From positions 248,001 through 312,000 of the forward strand of contig JAUIAP010000004.1 of assembly GCA_030425205.1 (NCBI GenBank): DNA of 64,000 bases, written 5' to 3'. Of this stretch, positions 32,399 through 40,702 are shown piece after piece. This stretch comes from Anaerolineae bacterium (lineage in GTDB: Bacteria > Chloroflexota > Anaerolineae > Promineifilales > Promineifilaceae). Both the position numbers and the translations under genes were made by a program. The number at the start of each line of letters is the position of its first letter. Position 1 is the first letter of the stretch. The notes beneath the pieces are model-generated. The model was not told the DNA's origin and made no database searches. It saw only the letters and a list, made by a program, of their open reading frames with translations.

Positions 32399-33916
32399 TC
32401 AAAGTATTCGCGGCCAATTTGCAAGCCGCCGCTGGCTGCGTTGACCATCGCCAGCACATGCGCGGCGCAGGGCGCGAACGAGTTCAGCGCGGGTTTGCTG
32501 TGGCGTAATCACCTTATCGATCAGATTTGCAGCGGCCGCATCCCATGGGGCATTGGCGCGGTTGAGTTCGGCGATATAGGTGGCGTACTGTACCTCTGGG
32601 TCGTCGAGTTGGGCGAGTTTGCGACCATGCACGATGCTGACGGCAACTTCGGGCGCGACAAAAGAAATTTCGGCCGAATCCCATGCCAACAAGAGATCGC
32701 TCCCCATGTTGCCCCCACTCATGTTGCAATGTGCCATGCCGTAGCTCTTGCGCACAATGACGCTAATGCGCGGCACCGTCGATTGATGCAGCGCTTCGAT
32801 CCAGCGCATAATCTTGCGTGGCATGCCCTGCTGTTCCGCTGCCTTGCCGATCAAAAAACCCGGCGTGTCATGCAGAAAAACCAACGGGATGTGATACGAA
32901 TCACACAACACGATAAAGCTGGTCGCCTTGTCACACGCCCCCGCACCCATTGCGCCCGCATTGTGTTGCGGGTTATTGGCGAGAATCCCAACGACCTGTC
33001 CAGCGATCCGTGCGAAACAGGTGATCAACGAGGGATCAAAATAGGGCTTCAACTCCAGCATGCTAGCTGGATCAACCAACGCCTCGATCAAATCGTGCAT
33101 GTCATACCCCTGCTTTGGGTCACTTGGCACAATTTCGTTGACGGCAGCAGCATCCACTGTCCCACCGTCTGCCAATGGCGGCGGTTCGTTGGCATTTGAG
33201 GGCAAGTAGCTCAAGGCACGCCGCACCAACCACAAGCATTCCTCTTCGCTGTCAGCAAAGAGATCGACCTGTCCCGTTTCATAGGCATGGCGTTCCCAGC
33301 CGCCGAGTTCTTCATGAGTCGCTTGTTCCCCTGTCGCAATTTGCAGAATAGCGGGGGCGCCAACAGCCATCGTTGTTCCCTTAACTTGGATGATGAGATC
33401 ACTGGTGGCAGCCGTCCATGAAGGGCCACCGTAACATTCGCCCATGATGGTCGTGATGAGGGGGATTTGGCGGTCGCGGGGAGGATTGTTGATGGGATAG
33501 ACCATGCTCATCATGCCGGTTGACCCCATGATGTCGGGAACTCTTGCGCCGCCCGCATCACCTAGATGGACGCAGGGAATCCCTTTTTCAAGCGCATAGG
33601 TTGTCCACTTGAACTGTTTGCCAACCCCGATGCGTCCACCTGCACCCGCGAGAACGGTGACATCATCGGCCGAAACGAACACATCGCGCGCCGCAATTTC
33701 CCCAAACCCTGTCACTTTCCCATCGGCAGGGGTCGCCTCACGCATCGCGGGCAAATCGCTGCGTGCCAGCAAGCCAACCTCATCAAAGCTGTTTGGATCG
33801 AGCAGGAGATCAATCCGTTCACGCGCAGTCAGGCGACCTTTTGCGTGTTGGCGAGCGATACGTTTTTCGCCGCCCATTGCCAACGCGAATTGGTGCTGTT
33901 TTTCAAGTTCAGTCAT
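32399..33916 (-). CDS. Acyl-CoA carboxylase carboxyltransferase (beta) subunit
   Basis: 505 residues of the propionyl/methylcrotonyl-CoA carboxylase beta family. The N-terminus GKRIARQHAKGRLTARERID (here starting at GGEKRIARQHAKGRL) is typical. The protein contains two crotonase-like halves: the N-half has VLAGAGGRIGVGKQFKWTTY and HLGDAGGARVPD, the C-half has RIAGQVVGILANNPQHNAGA, VFLHDTPGFLIGKAAEQQGM and RISVIVRKSYGMAHCNMSGG. It transfers CO2 from biotin to an acyl-CoA. No biotin carboxylase or BCCP gene is next to it. It lies between an SDR gene and the enolase-superfamily gene on the same strand. Octamers at 32670 and 33666. Confidence 0.9.
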   Translation of the reverse strand: MTELEKQHQFALAMGGEKRIARQHAKGRLTARERIDLLLDPNSFDEVGLLARSDLPAMREATPADGKVTGFGEIAARDVFVSADDVTVLAGAGGRIGVGKQFKWTTYALEKGIPCVHLGDAGGARVPDIMGSTGMMSMVYPINNPPRDRQIPLITTIMGECYGGPSWTAATSDLIIQVKGTTMAVGAPAILQIATGEQATHEELGGWERHAYETGQVDLFADSEEECLWLVRRALSYLPSNANEPPPLADGGTVDAAAVNEIVPSDPKQGYDMHDLIEALVDPASMLELKPYFDPSLITCFARIAGQVVGILANNPQHNAGAMGAGACDKATSFIVLCDSYHIPLVFLHDTPGFLIGKAAEQQGMPRKIMRWIEALHQSTVPRISVIVRKSYGMAHCNMSGGNMGSDLLLAWDSAEISFVAPEVAVSIVHGRKLAQLDDPEVQYATYIAELNRANAPWDAAAANLIDKVITPQQTRAELVRALRRACAGDGQRSQRRLANWPRIL

Positions 33917-33961
33917 TTGATTTTACGCGCTTGGATATATTCAGAATTAAGCTGGATGTTT

Positions 33962-34756
33962 TTACATCAAGCCTTTGTACATGCCACCATCGACGAGAAT
34001 GCTTTCACCTGTGACATAGCTGGCGGCGGGGGAAACGAGAAAGGCGGCAACACGGCCAAACTCTTCAGGTCGGCCGATTCTCTGCAACGGGATTGCGGCG
34101 GCCTGCTGCGCGAACTGTTCGTCAATTGAGGTGCCAGCAGCATCAGCGCGGGACTGCATCAGATAGTCGATGCGTGACGTGTGGGTTGTGCCGGGCAAAA
34201 TTGAGTTGACGCGAATCCCTTCTGGGCCGAGCTCTTGTGCGAGACTTTTGGTTAGCCCCACGACGGCTGGACGGAGCGCATTGGAGAGCAATAGATTATT
34301 GACCGGCTGTTTCACCGAAACGCTTGTAACAGTCAAGATGCTGGCGGCATCGCTCTTGCGCAGATGCGGCAGCGCGGCATGAATGAGGCGCACGGCACTC
34401 ATCAACGTTAACTGGATGCCTCTATCCCAGGCGTCGAGGTCGGTCGTGTCGAAATTGCCAGCGGGTGGTCCACCTGCATTGGTCACGACGATATCAAGTT
34501 TGCCAAACTGTTTGACGGTGAGGGCAACGAGACGCACGATGTCGATTTTGTTGGCAACATCGGCCGATTCTCCCATCACATGCCTCTCTCCAAACTCACT
34601 CTGCAATTCCGCAAGCGTCTGGTCGAGCCGCTCCTCATCACGACCACAAATGACGACGGAGGCCCCTTCTTCCAACAATACACGGGCCGTTGCCAGCCCC
34701 AAGCCGCCTGATGATGCAGCGACCAGCGCAACTTTTCCCCTTAATCCTAAATCCAT
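33962..34756 (-). CDS. SDR family oxidoreductase
   Basis: 264-residue classical short-chain dehydrogenase. It has VALVAASSGGLGLATARVL (the GxxxGLG nucleotide site in variant form), VTNAGGPPAGNFD (NAG motif), SILTVTSVSVKQP (catalytic Ser) and a C-terminal SPAASYVTGESILVDGGM. The expected YxxxK position reads LLLSNALRPAVVGL, in which the catalytic Tyr and Lys are replaced by Ser and Arg. This variant is known in a subset of SDRs close to FabG4-like or 3-oxoacyl reductase homologues, and its activity is uncertain. The gene likely shares a transcript with the carboxyltransferase 45 bases downstream. Octamers at 34070 and 34560. Confidence 0.8.
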   Translation of the reverse strand: MDLGLRGKVALVAASSGGLGLATARVLLEEGASVVICGRDEERLDQTLAELQSEFGERHVMGESADVANKIDIVRLVALTVKQFGKLDIVVTNAGGPPAGNFDTTDLDAWDRGIQLTLMSAVRLIHAALPHLRKSDAASILTVTSVSVKQPVNNLLLSNALRPAVVGLTKSLAQELGPEGIRVNSILPGTTHTSRIDYLMQSRADAAGTSIDEQFAQQAAAIPLQRIGRPEEFGRVAAFLVSPAASYVTGESILVDGGMYKGLM

Positions 34757-34813
34757 TTCTATTTCCTCTTTTAGCCAATAAACTTAATGATGGGTTTGTT
34801 TTATCTCGGATAG

Positions 34814-34915
34814 TGCATGTTTCGGAAACGTCACTCCGTGACCCTTCGGTATGGAGATCCGAAACGTCCAGTCCGAAGAATCGATGCCCGCCTGCGCGGG
34901 CATGACCGTTTCAAC
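34814..34915. repeat. Dispersed palindromic intergenic repeat (PAQAGI type)
   Basis: A perfect stem ATGCCCGC (34884-34891) and GCGGGCAT (34896-34903) with loop CTGC lies beside GTTTCGG (34821-34827) and CCGAAAC (34859-34865). In between is GTCAC-TCC-GTGAC. Translated on the minus strand it gives VMPAQAGID, the well-known spurious peptide of a widespread bacterial intergenic repeat. It lies between two same-strand genes and has no coding role. Confidence 0.6.
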
Positions 34916-34928
34916 TGAAACGCTTCCC

Positions 34929-36080
34929 TTAATAATGCACGTTGACCAGCGTTCCATAATCGGCAAAGTTCCACAACCAGAGCGCATCATCAACTGTCAT
35001 ATTGACACAACCATGGCTGACGGGTGTGCCAAAGCTATTGTGCCAATAGGCGCCGTGCAGTCCAAAATTGCCATGAAAATATTGGACGTATGGCACATCA
35101 GGGGTGCTGTAGTCATAGCCCAAATGGTAGCCCGTCATATGCTGCTTTTCATAGCGCAAGTAGATGCGGAAAACACCCGTCACCGTTTCCATTCCCCACG
35201 CGCCGCTAGAAATATACGTTTGCAACATCGGAACATTGTTTTGATAGGCGGTTAATTGCTGCGTGGTGAGGTTGACATCGATCCAACGCCATTCGTCAAA
35301 GGAGGCATTTGCGCCACCTTGAATCGCAGGCGTGGCTGTTGGTTGAGGGGTGGCGGTGGGCAGCGGTGTGGGAGATGGGGTTAGCGTCCATGCGGGGAGA
35401 ATTTCGGCCGATCCCGACGACAACTTCACACGCTTTGGCAACATCCCCGCCCGTGCCTGCGCCTGTGTGGTCGCCAGCACGTCTAATGTCGGCTGTGCCT
35501 CAATGATGGCTGGCTGAATATCAGGCAAGGTAGACTGGGCGTTGAGGGCAAGCTTAACCCCAACGGCAGGTTGCTGTAAGCCAGCACTTGACGCAGGCGG
35601 GCTCGAAATGTTGAGAAGCACAAATGCGATCAGCAGCAACGCGACGATAATTAGCAGCACAAAGCCAACCCGCCGCAGCAGCTCGCTCAATTTGTCCATC
35701 GAAACATCATCTTCAACAGTCGGTTTCGGCGTCGGCTCTATTTTCACGGGTCGATGCAAGGTTGCGACGGGCGGTTCCGCGAGAACTTGGTCCGTCTCAT
35801 CTCTTGCGGCCGGCTCTGGTGATCCCTCACTTGCACGCTCCTGCGCCCATTCGAGTGCGCTGATGACGGCGGGATCGTCTGGCATAATTTCTTCGGCACG
35901 TTTGATATATTGCAAACTGGCACGCGGCGCATCGGTGACGCCAGCCAGCCAGAGCCACGCTTTGTGGTTGTCTGGCTCTTGCTGAACGATGCGACGTAGC
36001 AACCGACGAGCGCGACCAATGTCGCCCTGCGATAACGCATCGCGTGCTTCTTCAATGCGGGATGATTCTGTCGTTATCAC
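34929..36080 (-). CDS. TPR-containing, membrane-anchored L,D-transpeptidase (YkuD family)
   Basis: L,D-transpeptidases crosslink or remodel peptidoglycan with a Cys nucleophile. The C-terminal domain has NFGLHGAYWHNSFGTPVSHG followed by CVNM, the family's HGxxxx...SHGCVN catalytic motif. The N-terminal 90 residues contain TPR-like helices (ARDALSQGDIGRARRLLRRI, then HKAWLWLAGVTDAP). A single membrane helix follows (VGFVLLIIVALLLIAFVLL) and then a Thr/Pro-rich stalk (TLTPSPTPLPTATPQPTATP). The cytoplasmic TPR and external enzyme on one chain may link wall synthesis to internal partners. The GTG at 36080 overlaps the upstream amidase stop (GTGA), indicating coupling. Octamer at 35404. Confidence 0.88.
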   Translation of the reverse strand: MITTESSRIEEARDALSQGDIGRARRLLRRIVQQEPDNHKAWLWLAGVTDAPRASLQYIKRAEEIMPDDPAVISALEWAQERASEGSPEPAARDETDQVLAEPPVATLHRPVKIEPTPKPTVEDDVSMDKLSELLRRVGFVLLIIVALLLIAFVLLNISSPPASSAGLQQPAVGVKLALNAQSTLPDIQPAIIEAQPTLDVLATTQAQARAGMLPKRVKLSSGSAEILPAWTLTPSPTPLPTATPQPTATPAIQGGANASFDEWRWIDVNLTTQQLTAYQNNVPMLQTYISSGAWGMETVTGVFRIYLRYEKQHMTGYHLGYDYSTPDVPYVQYFHGNFGLHGAYWHNSFGTPVSHGCVNMTVDDALWLWNFADYGTLVNVHY

Positions 36081-36847
36081 TGCACTCTCTCCACATAACA
36101 CATAATACCGTCTGCGACAGCAGCGGCGACTAGTTGGGTTCGACTTGTGAGCAGTTCACGGTCGCCACCCATGAAGCCCATCTCTAAAATTAATGCGGGA
36201 ACGGTTGGGCTTAAGCGATCGAACACATAATACTGTGTCATGTGATCGGTAATCGTGTTCTCGTTATAGCTTAAGCCAGTCTGCACCATATATCGTTCGT
36301 TGATGCAATTTTGTAACAGATCGCCATTTGGCACACGGGATGCGGCCGATTTATAACCCGACATCGTCGCGGCTGCACCCTGACATGAATCTGCATGCAG
36401 CGAGACCACGGCAGTTGCCCGATAATCTTGGGTCAATCGACCATCGTCCTCGTTAAGTATCTCGACGCTCAACCCGTTCGCCTGCAAAATTGCAGCCACT
36501 TGGGTCGCCACATTGGTATTGATGGTCACCTCTTGCAGACCATCCGCACACACCGCGCCTGAATCAAAGTTGAGATGACCCGCGACGATCCCAATGCGGG
36601 TTGGGCCTGCGCTGTTGCGATGGCGTTGCAACACCGTTGCGGCCAACCCGTCATCAATCTGCTCAGATGCCGCAAATGGACGTTCTGGGCTTGTCTGCGT
36701 CACCGACATGATCAACGTTCGCCCATAGTACAAATAGGCAACGAACGTGCCAAAAACGCACAACGCGATAAACGCCAACATCAACATGTGTTCGCCCAAT
36801 ATAAATTCGTCAATTGAGCGGGGTTTGTCCTCACGTGCCTGCGTCAT
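36077..36847 (-). CDS. N-acetylmuramoyl-L-alanine amidase (Amidase_3), membrane-anchored
   Basis: 256 residues with one N-terminal membrane helix (LMLAFIALCVFGTFVAYLYY). An Amidase_3 domain follows that cuts the bond between MurNAc and the stem peptide. The zinc ligands and catalytic residues are visible: IVAGHLNFDSG (His), LQEVTINTNVA (Glu), VVSLHADSC (His) and ALILEMGFMGG (catalytic Glu). It overlaps the L,D-transpeptidase start by four bases, so hydrolase and crosslinking enzyme are made together. A monoderm-like wall is implied but not proven. Confidence 0.88.
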   Translation of the reverse strand: MTQAREDKPRSIDEFILGEHMLMLAFIALCVFGTFVAYLYYGRTLIMSVTQTSPERPFAASEQIDDGLAATVLQRHRNSAGPTRIGIVAGHLNFDSGAVCADGLQEVTINTNVATQVAAILQANGLSVEILNEDDGRLTQDYRATAVVSLHADSCQGAAATMSGYKSAASRVPNGDLLQNCINERYMVQTGLSYNENTITDHMTQYYVFDRLSPTVPALILEMGFMGGDRELLTSRTQLVAAAVADGIMCYVERVQ

Positions 36848-36895
36848 TCCCTTATCTTACATCAACTTTGCCTTGATGGTGTGAGATTGTATATT

Positions 36896-36903
36896 TCGGC
36901 CGA
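36896..36903. repeat. Intergenic copy of the TCGGCCGA octamer
   Basis: One of only three octamer copies outside genes (others at 56497 and 60163). It lies in the divergent region between the amidase and DUF427 genes, flanked by T and A like most copies. Confidence 0.7.
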
Positions 36904-36970
36904 AAAAAGCCCATCAACGATGTTAATTTTCACGTAGATTTCGTGTCAAGAGGTATCGGTATTCCACAAT

Positions 36971-36991
36971 CAGTATACAGTATTCAATGAA
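36971..36991. repeat. CAGTATN heptamers upstream of the DUF427 gene
   Basis: In-register heptamers CAGTATA, CAGTATT, CAATGAA (36971-36991) lie in the leader just before the GGAGA ribosome-binding site. Confidence 0.4.
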
Positions 36992-37010
36992 ACAAAATGG
37001 AGAATCCACA

Positions 37011-37292
37011 ATGACTACTGCAATATACAATAATACGGTTATCGCGGAAAGCGACAACACCGTCATGGTCGAAGGTAATCACTATTTCCCACTTGCGTCT
37101 GTGAATCAAGCCTTTCTACAGCCGAGCAATAAGCAATCCGTTTGCCCATGGAAGGGAACGGCGGGCTATTATGATGTCGTCGTTGACGGTCAGACAGCAC
37201 AGGCCGCAGCGTGGTTCTATGCCAATCCGAAACACGCCGCTAGCGAAATCAAAGATCACCTCGCGTTTTGGAAAGGTGTAAGGGTCGCATGA
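37011..37292 (+). CDS. DUF427 domain protein
   Basis: 93 residues matching the DUF427 fold: MTTAIYNNTVIAESDNTVMV, EGNHYFPLASV, CPWKGTAGYYDVVVDGQ and AAWFYANPKHAASEIKDHLA. The CPWKG...YY and W.Y..P......I.....F motifs are the family hallmark. The function is not established. GGAGA seven bases before 37011 supports this start rather than 36987. Its stop overlaps the acyltransferase start by four bases, so the two are coupled. Confidence 0.88.
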   Translation: MTTAIYNNTVIAESDNTVMVEGNHYFPLASVNQAFLQPSNKQSVCPWKGTAGYYDVVVDGQTAQAAAWFYANPKHAASEIKDHLAFWKGVRVA

Positions 37293-37852
37293 ATCGTCAC
37301 ATCAATCCAATTCTGCACTTTATCGGCCGAATGTTCATGCGGCTCGTTGGTTGGGAAATTGTCAATGATCTACCCGATCTAAAAAAGTACATCATCGTGG
37401 CGGGACCACACACCGCATTGGTCGACACCATCTACGTGTTGGGCATTGTCTGGACACTTAAATTGTCGCCAACCATTTTTATCAAGCACACGATGTTTCG
37501 CTGGCCGTTTGGCTGGCTGTTTCGCAAAATTGGCGGCGTGCCAATCGACCGCAGTGCACCCCAAGGCACCGTTGCACAAGTCGCGGCTGAATTTGAACGG
37601 CGTGATTCATGGATATTGCTGATCGCTCCCGACGGCAGACGCATTCGAGGCAAACACCATCGCGATCATCCTTGGAAGACGGGCTTTTATCATATTGCAC
37701 TGGCGGCCAATGTCCCAATCGTTGCGGGACGTGCCGATTTCAAGAATAAAGAGGTTAGCTTCACAGAACCATTAATGCCGACAGGGAACAAAGAAGAGGA
37801 CATTGCCCAACTAAAAGCCTTTGTTGATGCTGGACATGGCTACCATCACTAA
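37289..37852 (+). CDS. 1-acyl-sn-glycerol-3-phosphate acyltransferase-like protein
   Basis: 187 residues of the PlsC family. AGPHTALVDTIYVL holds the catalytic H-x4-D-like site (HTALVD in place of HxxxxD), and IGGVPIDRSAPQ is block II. LLIAPDGRRIRGKHHRDHPW stands for the substrate-binding block (EGTR-like, here PDGRR), and VPIVAGRADFKNKE is the last block. It should transfer an acyl chain to lysophosphatidate or a related acceptor at the membrane. It is translationally coupled to the DUF427 gene upstream and sits beside an SDR gene, so a lipid-modification unit is likely. Confidence 0.8.
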   Translation: MNRHINPILHFIGRMFMRLVGWEIVNDLPDLKKYIIVAGPHTALVDTIYVLGIVWTLKLSPTIFIKHTMFRWPFGWLFRKIGGVPIDRSAPQGTVAQVAAEFERRDSWILLIAPDGRRIRGKHHRDHPWKTGFYHIALAANVPIVAGRADFKNKEVSFTEPLMPTGNKEEDIAQLKAFVDAGHGYHH

Positions 37853-37853
37853 G

Positions 37854-38693
37854 ATGTACCAATCAATATTTCGCAATGACCTGTTGCAAGATAAAACGGT
37901 CTTAATCACGGGCGGTGGGACGGGTATCGGCCGCGCCATTGCACATGAACTGGCATCGCTGGGCGCACACGTCATTTTGGCGGCGCGGCGGGTAGAGAAG
38001 TTGGCGGCGGTTTCGGCCGAAATCACCGAGGCTGGCGGCAGCGTCTCCCACTACTCCGTCAACATTCGTGATGAGGACAGTGTCACCGCGCTCTATGATG
38101 CCATTCTGCGCGAGCACGGCACGCTTCATGCACTCGTTAACAATGCAGGGGGCCAATTTATGTCACCCGCCCAAAATATCAATAAGAAAGGGTGGCATGC
38201 AGTTGTTGAAACAAACTTAACAGGCACATTCATGATGAGCCGCGAAGCCTACAATCGCTATTTTATGCACAATAAAGGTGGCGCAATTATCAATATCGTG
38301 GCCGATATGTGGCGGGGTTTTCCCGGTATGGCGCACACGGGAGCTGCCCGTGCGGGGGTCGTCAATTTGACAAAGTCGCTGGCCGTCGAGTGGGCACGGT
38401 CTGGCGTGCGCGTCAACGCGGTTGCGCCCGGTCTGATCGAAGGGAGTGGCTTCACAACCTATCCCGATTCGGTACAGGCATGGGTACGGTCGATGAAGAA
38501 AAATGTGCCGTTAAAACGCTTTGGCACGGAGGCAGAAGTCGCGGCCGCCGTCACTTTTCTGCTCTCCCCTGCCGCCGCCTACATCACAGGCGAAACGTTG
38601 CGCGTCGATGGGGCATCTTCACTATGGCGCAGCTCGTGGGAAATTGATGATCACGATAATGCACCATCAGCATTTAACGGCTTCTCGTCTTAA
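37854..38693 (+). CDS. SDR oxidoreductase (trans-2-enoyl-CoA reductase-like)
   Basis: 279-residue short-chain dehydrogenase starting MYQSIFRNDLLQDKTVLITG, with the GGGTGIGRAIAHEL nucleotide motif. It resembles peroxisomal trans-2-enoyl-CoA reductase-like and citronellal-type SDRs: LVNNAGGQFMSPAQNINKKG, AIINIVADMWRGFPGMAHTG and APGLIEGSGFTTYP. The YxxxK site is replaced by MAHTGAARAG, as usual in this subfamily. SPAAAYITGETLRVDGASSL closes it. ATG 37854 begins two bases after the acyltransferase stop. The product probably acts on acyl-CoA or isoprenoid chains. Octamer at 38013 (VSAEIT). Confidence 0.85.
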   Translation: MYQSIFRNDLLQDKTVLITGGGTGIGRAIAHELASLGAHVILAARRVEKLAAVSAEITEAGGSVSHYSVNIRDEDSVTALYDAILREHGTLHALVNNAGGQFMSPAQNINKKGWHAVVETNLTGTFMMSREAYNRYFMHNKGGAIINIVADMWRGFPGMAHTGAARAGVVNLTKSLAVEWARSGVRVNAVAPGLIEGSGFTTYPDSVQAWVRSMKKNVPLKRFGTEAEVAAAVTFLLSPAAAYITGETLRVDGASSLWRSSWEIDDHDNAPSAFNGFSS

Positions 38694-38767
38694 TGCATCA
38701 CAATTTAGTGCAGAGTGGATTGTGGTGAGCGTAGAGTTGGAACGAGGAGTATGGAGCCCGTCCTTCA

Positions 38768-39079
38768 CTATGCGAAAAATGGCTGCGGTATGAGAGATGT
38801 TCGCACCTGCGACATCTCTATTCCAGCACAAACACATTGCGCACAAGCTTGTCGTAACAACCAGGGGCGGATGGATCCATTCACACTATATGGGTCATCC
38901 CATAACGCCGCAAATATGTCCTCTAGTATCTGGTCTGCACGGGCATCGTGACCGATTACTTTTACCAGAATCCCAAAAACCATTGTTGCATGACGGTCAT
39001 ATAGTTCTGATAAGGCTTCAATTTCTCGCTGTTGTATAGCAAATAGTAGTTGGGAATTGGATAGCTTGGCAAATTGCAT
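38768..39079 (-). pseudogene. Truncated ECF sigma factor, region 2 only
   Basis: 103 residues carrying a sigma-70 region 2: LLFAIQQREIEALSELYDRH, ATMVFGILVKVIGHDARADQ, ILEDIFAALWDDP and GSIRPWLLRQACAQCV. These correspond to the core-binding and -10 recognition helices of ECF sigma factors. Region 4 (the -35 recognition helix-turn-helix) is missing. The frame ends soon after region 2, and no region-4-like sequence was found in other frames downstream. It may be a decaying gene or a stand-alone region-2 protein that binds core RNA polymerase. The neighbouring 480 bases are gene-free and repeat-rich, which fits a decayed locus. Confidence 0.6.
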
Positions 39080-39558
39080 TATTCTATTTTGACAATTTTT
39101 TGTTCATATTTAATACAAGAATTGTAAAGCATTATAGAAAAACATGCCATTTGCAGAGGGCATAGGAACAGGCACAAGTCGAAATAAAACAGATGTATTA
39201 TGCACAAAAGTTGTACGGCTGTGTTTGGAGGCGAGGATTTTCAACAGGGTGCGTGGTTGAATATTCAAAATTTGAATTTGGCATGGAAATCCTACGGTTA
39301 AAACCGAAGGCTGGTACATGAAGTGCGTTAAAACGCACTACAATCAACGCGCTATAGCGTGTTTTAGGTAACAGCCGGTGGTGTTAACCATAGGACATGG
39401 ATTGCCCAACTTATTATCTAAAATTCAAAATGGCATTGCCTGTTGCCATGAATTGGAAGATTTTATTCGTGTGATTCGTGAAATTCGTGGCCCCCTTCTT
39501 TTAAATAAAGTCCAAACATATCCTCATCCGAACAGTTGATAACAGTCTGGGAACTTAT
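39080..39558. other. Gene-poor region with small palindromes and a nonamer repeat
   Basis: No coding sequence is convincing in these 479 bases. Three small palindromes stand in a row: CGGTTAAAACCG (39295-39306), GTGCGTTAAAACGCAC (39323-39338) and CGCTATAGCG (39350-39359). Further on, ATTCGTG recurs three times with a nine-base period (39465, 39474, 39483). The stretch looks like accumulated intergenic repeats beside a decayed sigma factor gene. No promoter or terminator could be assigned. Confidence 0.45.
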
Positions 39559-40575
39559 TTACCAGTTAGAGGAGATAAGTCGCCAGATCCAGCGAATCGC
39601 ATTGCGAATAAGCAAATAGAGCGCAAGCAGACCAAACAGGATAAAGACGAATCGAAAACCTTGCCCAAAGGCAGCACCAAACTGTGAATAGTCAAAGCTA
39701 ACAACATTCTCGACAATCTCGGCAGGTTCGGCCGATTCTCCATCCGCATTTGCCAAAACAAACCCTTGCCCCTCCGCTGTTGGAAGTGGGGGTGGCGTTG
39801 GGAACGGTGTCAACGTTGGCAACACGTCTGGAATGGCAATCGAGGTAGGATCGAGTGTCGCAACGAGAATTGCTGTGGGGGCGATACGAGTAATAAGAGG
39901 TGTTGCAGTGGGAACAGGGGTCGGTGATGCAGCTTGTGCCTCGGCTGTTGCTTGCCAATCTGGCGTTGGCGTGGCACCGTCCGTCGAAGGTTGAGGGGGT
40001 GTCGGATTCTCCGACCCCGCCTCAGTAGTTGGTTGTGTGGCAGGATCGTCCTGCGTCGGCGGTAGCGGAGTCTCAGTTGGGAGCGCAATGGTGGGGACAG
40101 CCGTTGGCGGATCAGCAGAGGATGTATTATTTGCCAACACAAGACCACCAACAAAGAATTCATCATAGTTACTGTCTTGTCGTACAACGCGCATTCGCAG
40201 TTGATAGCGTCCGTCCGGGAAAACTGGGGCGTTCACACTTTGTCCAACTGTCGTATCCCATACAGCTAGCGTGCCATTATTGACAGGCTGATTGCCTTCA
40301 CCAAAAACAATCCAACCCGCTCCCGGATTGTCTTCACGCAAAAATGCAATCTCGTAGCGCAAGAAGTTGGCATCGACGGCCGTTCCCTGAATCAGCACCA
40401 CGCCACTTAACGTTGAGCCGGGTGCGGGTGCGGTAAATCCGGGAGCCTGTGCGTACACTGTAGAGGTTGTCAGCGCAACCAATGAAATTAGGAGAAGTAG
40501 TAGATGAGTTCGTGTGATCAACTTATGAATTCCGTATGCTCTGCATGGTTTAATACAGTCTAGCATATCCCACAT
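39559..40575 (-). CDS. Exported, C-terminally anchored protein with Ig-like domain and Thr/Pro stalk
   Basis: 338 residues. A signal peptide (THLLLLLISLVALTTSTVYA) precedes a beta-sandwich domain: GFTAPAPGSTLSGVVLIQGT, FLRYEIAFLRED and GRYQLRMRVVRQDSNYDEFF. This is the PGSxLsGxVxIxGTA pattern of Ig-like modules common in Chloroflexota exported proteins. A long Thr/Pro-rich stalk follows, then a membrane helix (FVFILFGLLALYLLIRNAI) and a Trp/Arg-rich tail. The domain probably faces outward on the stalk. The function is unknown. The exact start is unclear; 25 residues precede the hydrophobic core. Octamer at 39728. Confidence 0.7.
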   Translation of the reverse strand: MWDMLDCIKPCRAYGIHKLITRTHLLLLLISLVALTTSTVYAQAPGFTAPAPGSTLSGVVLIQGTAVDANFLRYEIAFLREDNPGAGWIVFGEGNQPVNNGTLAVWDTTVGQSVNAPVFPDGRYQLRMRVVRQDSNYDEFFVGGLVLANNTSSADPPTAVPTIALPTETPLPPTQDDPATQPTTEAGSENPTPPQPSTDGATPTPDWQATAEAQAASPTPVPTATPLITRIAPTAILVATLDPTSIAIPDVLPTLTPFPTPPPLPTAEGQGFVLANADGESAEPAEIVENVVSFDYSQFGAAFGQGFRFVFILFGLLALYLLIRNAIRWIWRLISSNW

Positions 40576-40630
40576 TCGGGTATATCAATGTTCACGCAGA
40601 ATTTAATGGGATCGACGTTTTGCGGGCCAG

Positions 40631-40652
40631 TTTACATGATAATCTTTACATG
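40631..40652 (+). promoter_or_regulatory. TTTACATG direct repeat upstream of the triple-DsbA gene
   Basis: TTTACATG occurs at 40631-40638 and 40645-40652, 14 bases apart, followed by GATATGGTAAAGT. The spacing is a little over one helical turn and could be an operator. No well-spaced -35/-10 pair was identified. Confidence 0.35.
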
Positions 40653-40702
40653 TGTGTGATATGGTAAAGTACCGTCGGATAAGCGGCGGGTAGGAGTCTA
40701 CA

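Noticed and set aside
34784..34993. A minus-strand ORF that would encode VMPAQAGID
   Set aside because: That peptide is the usual by-product of a dispersed palindromic repeat and the region has no promoter or ribosome-binding site.
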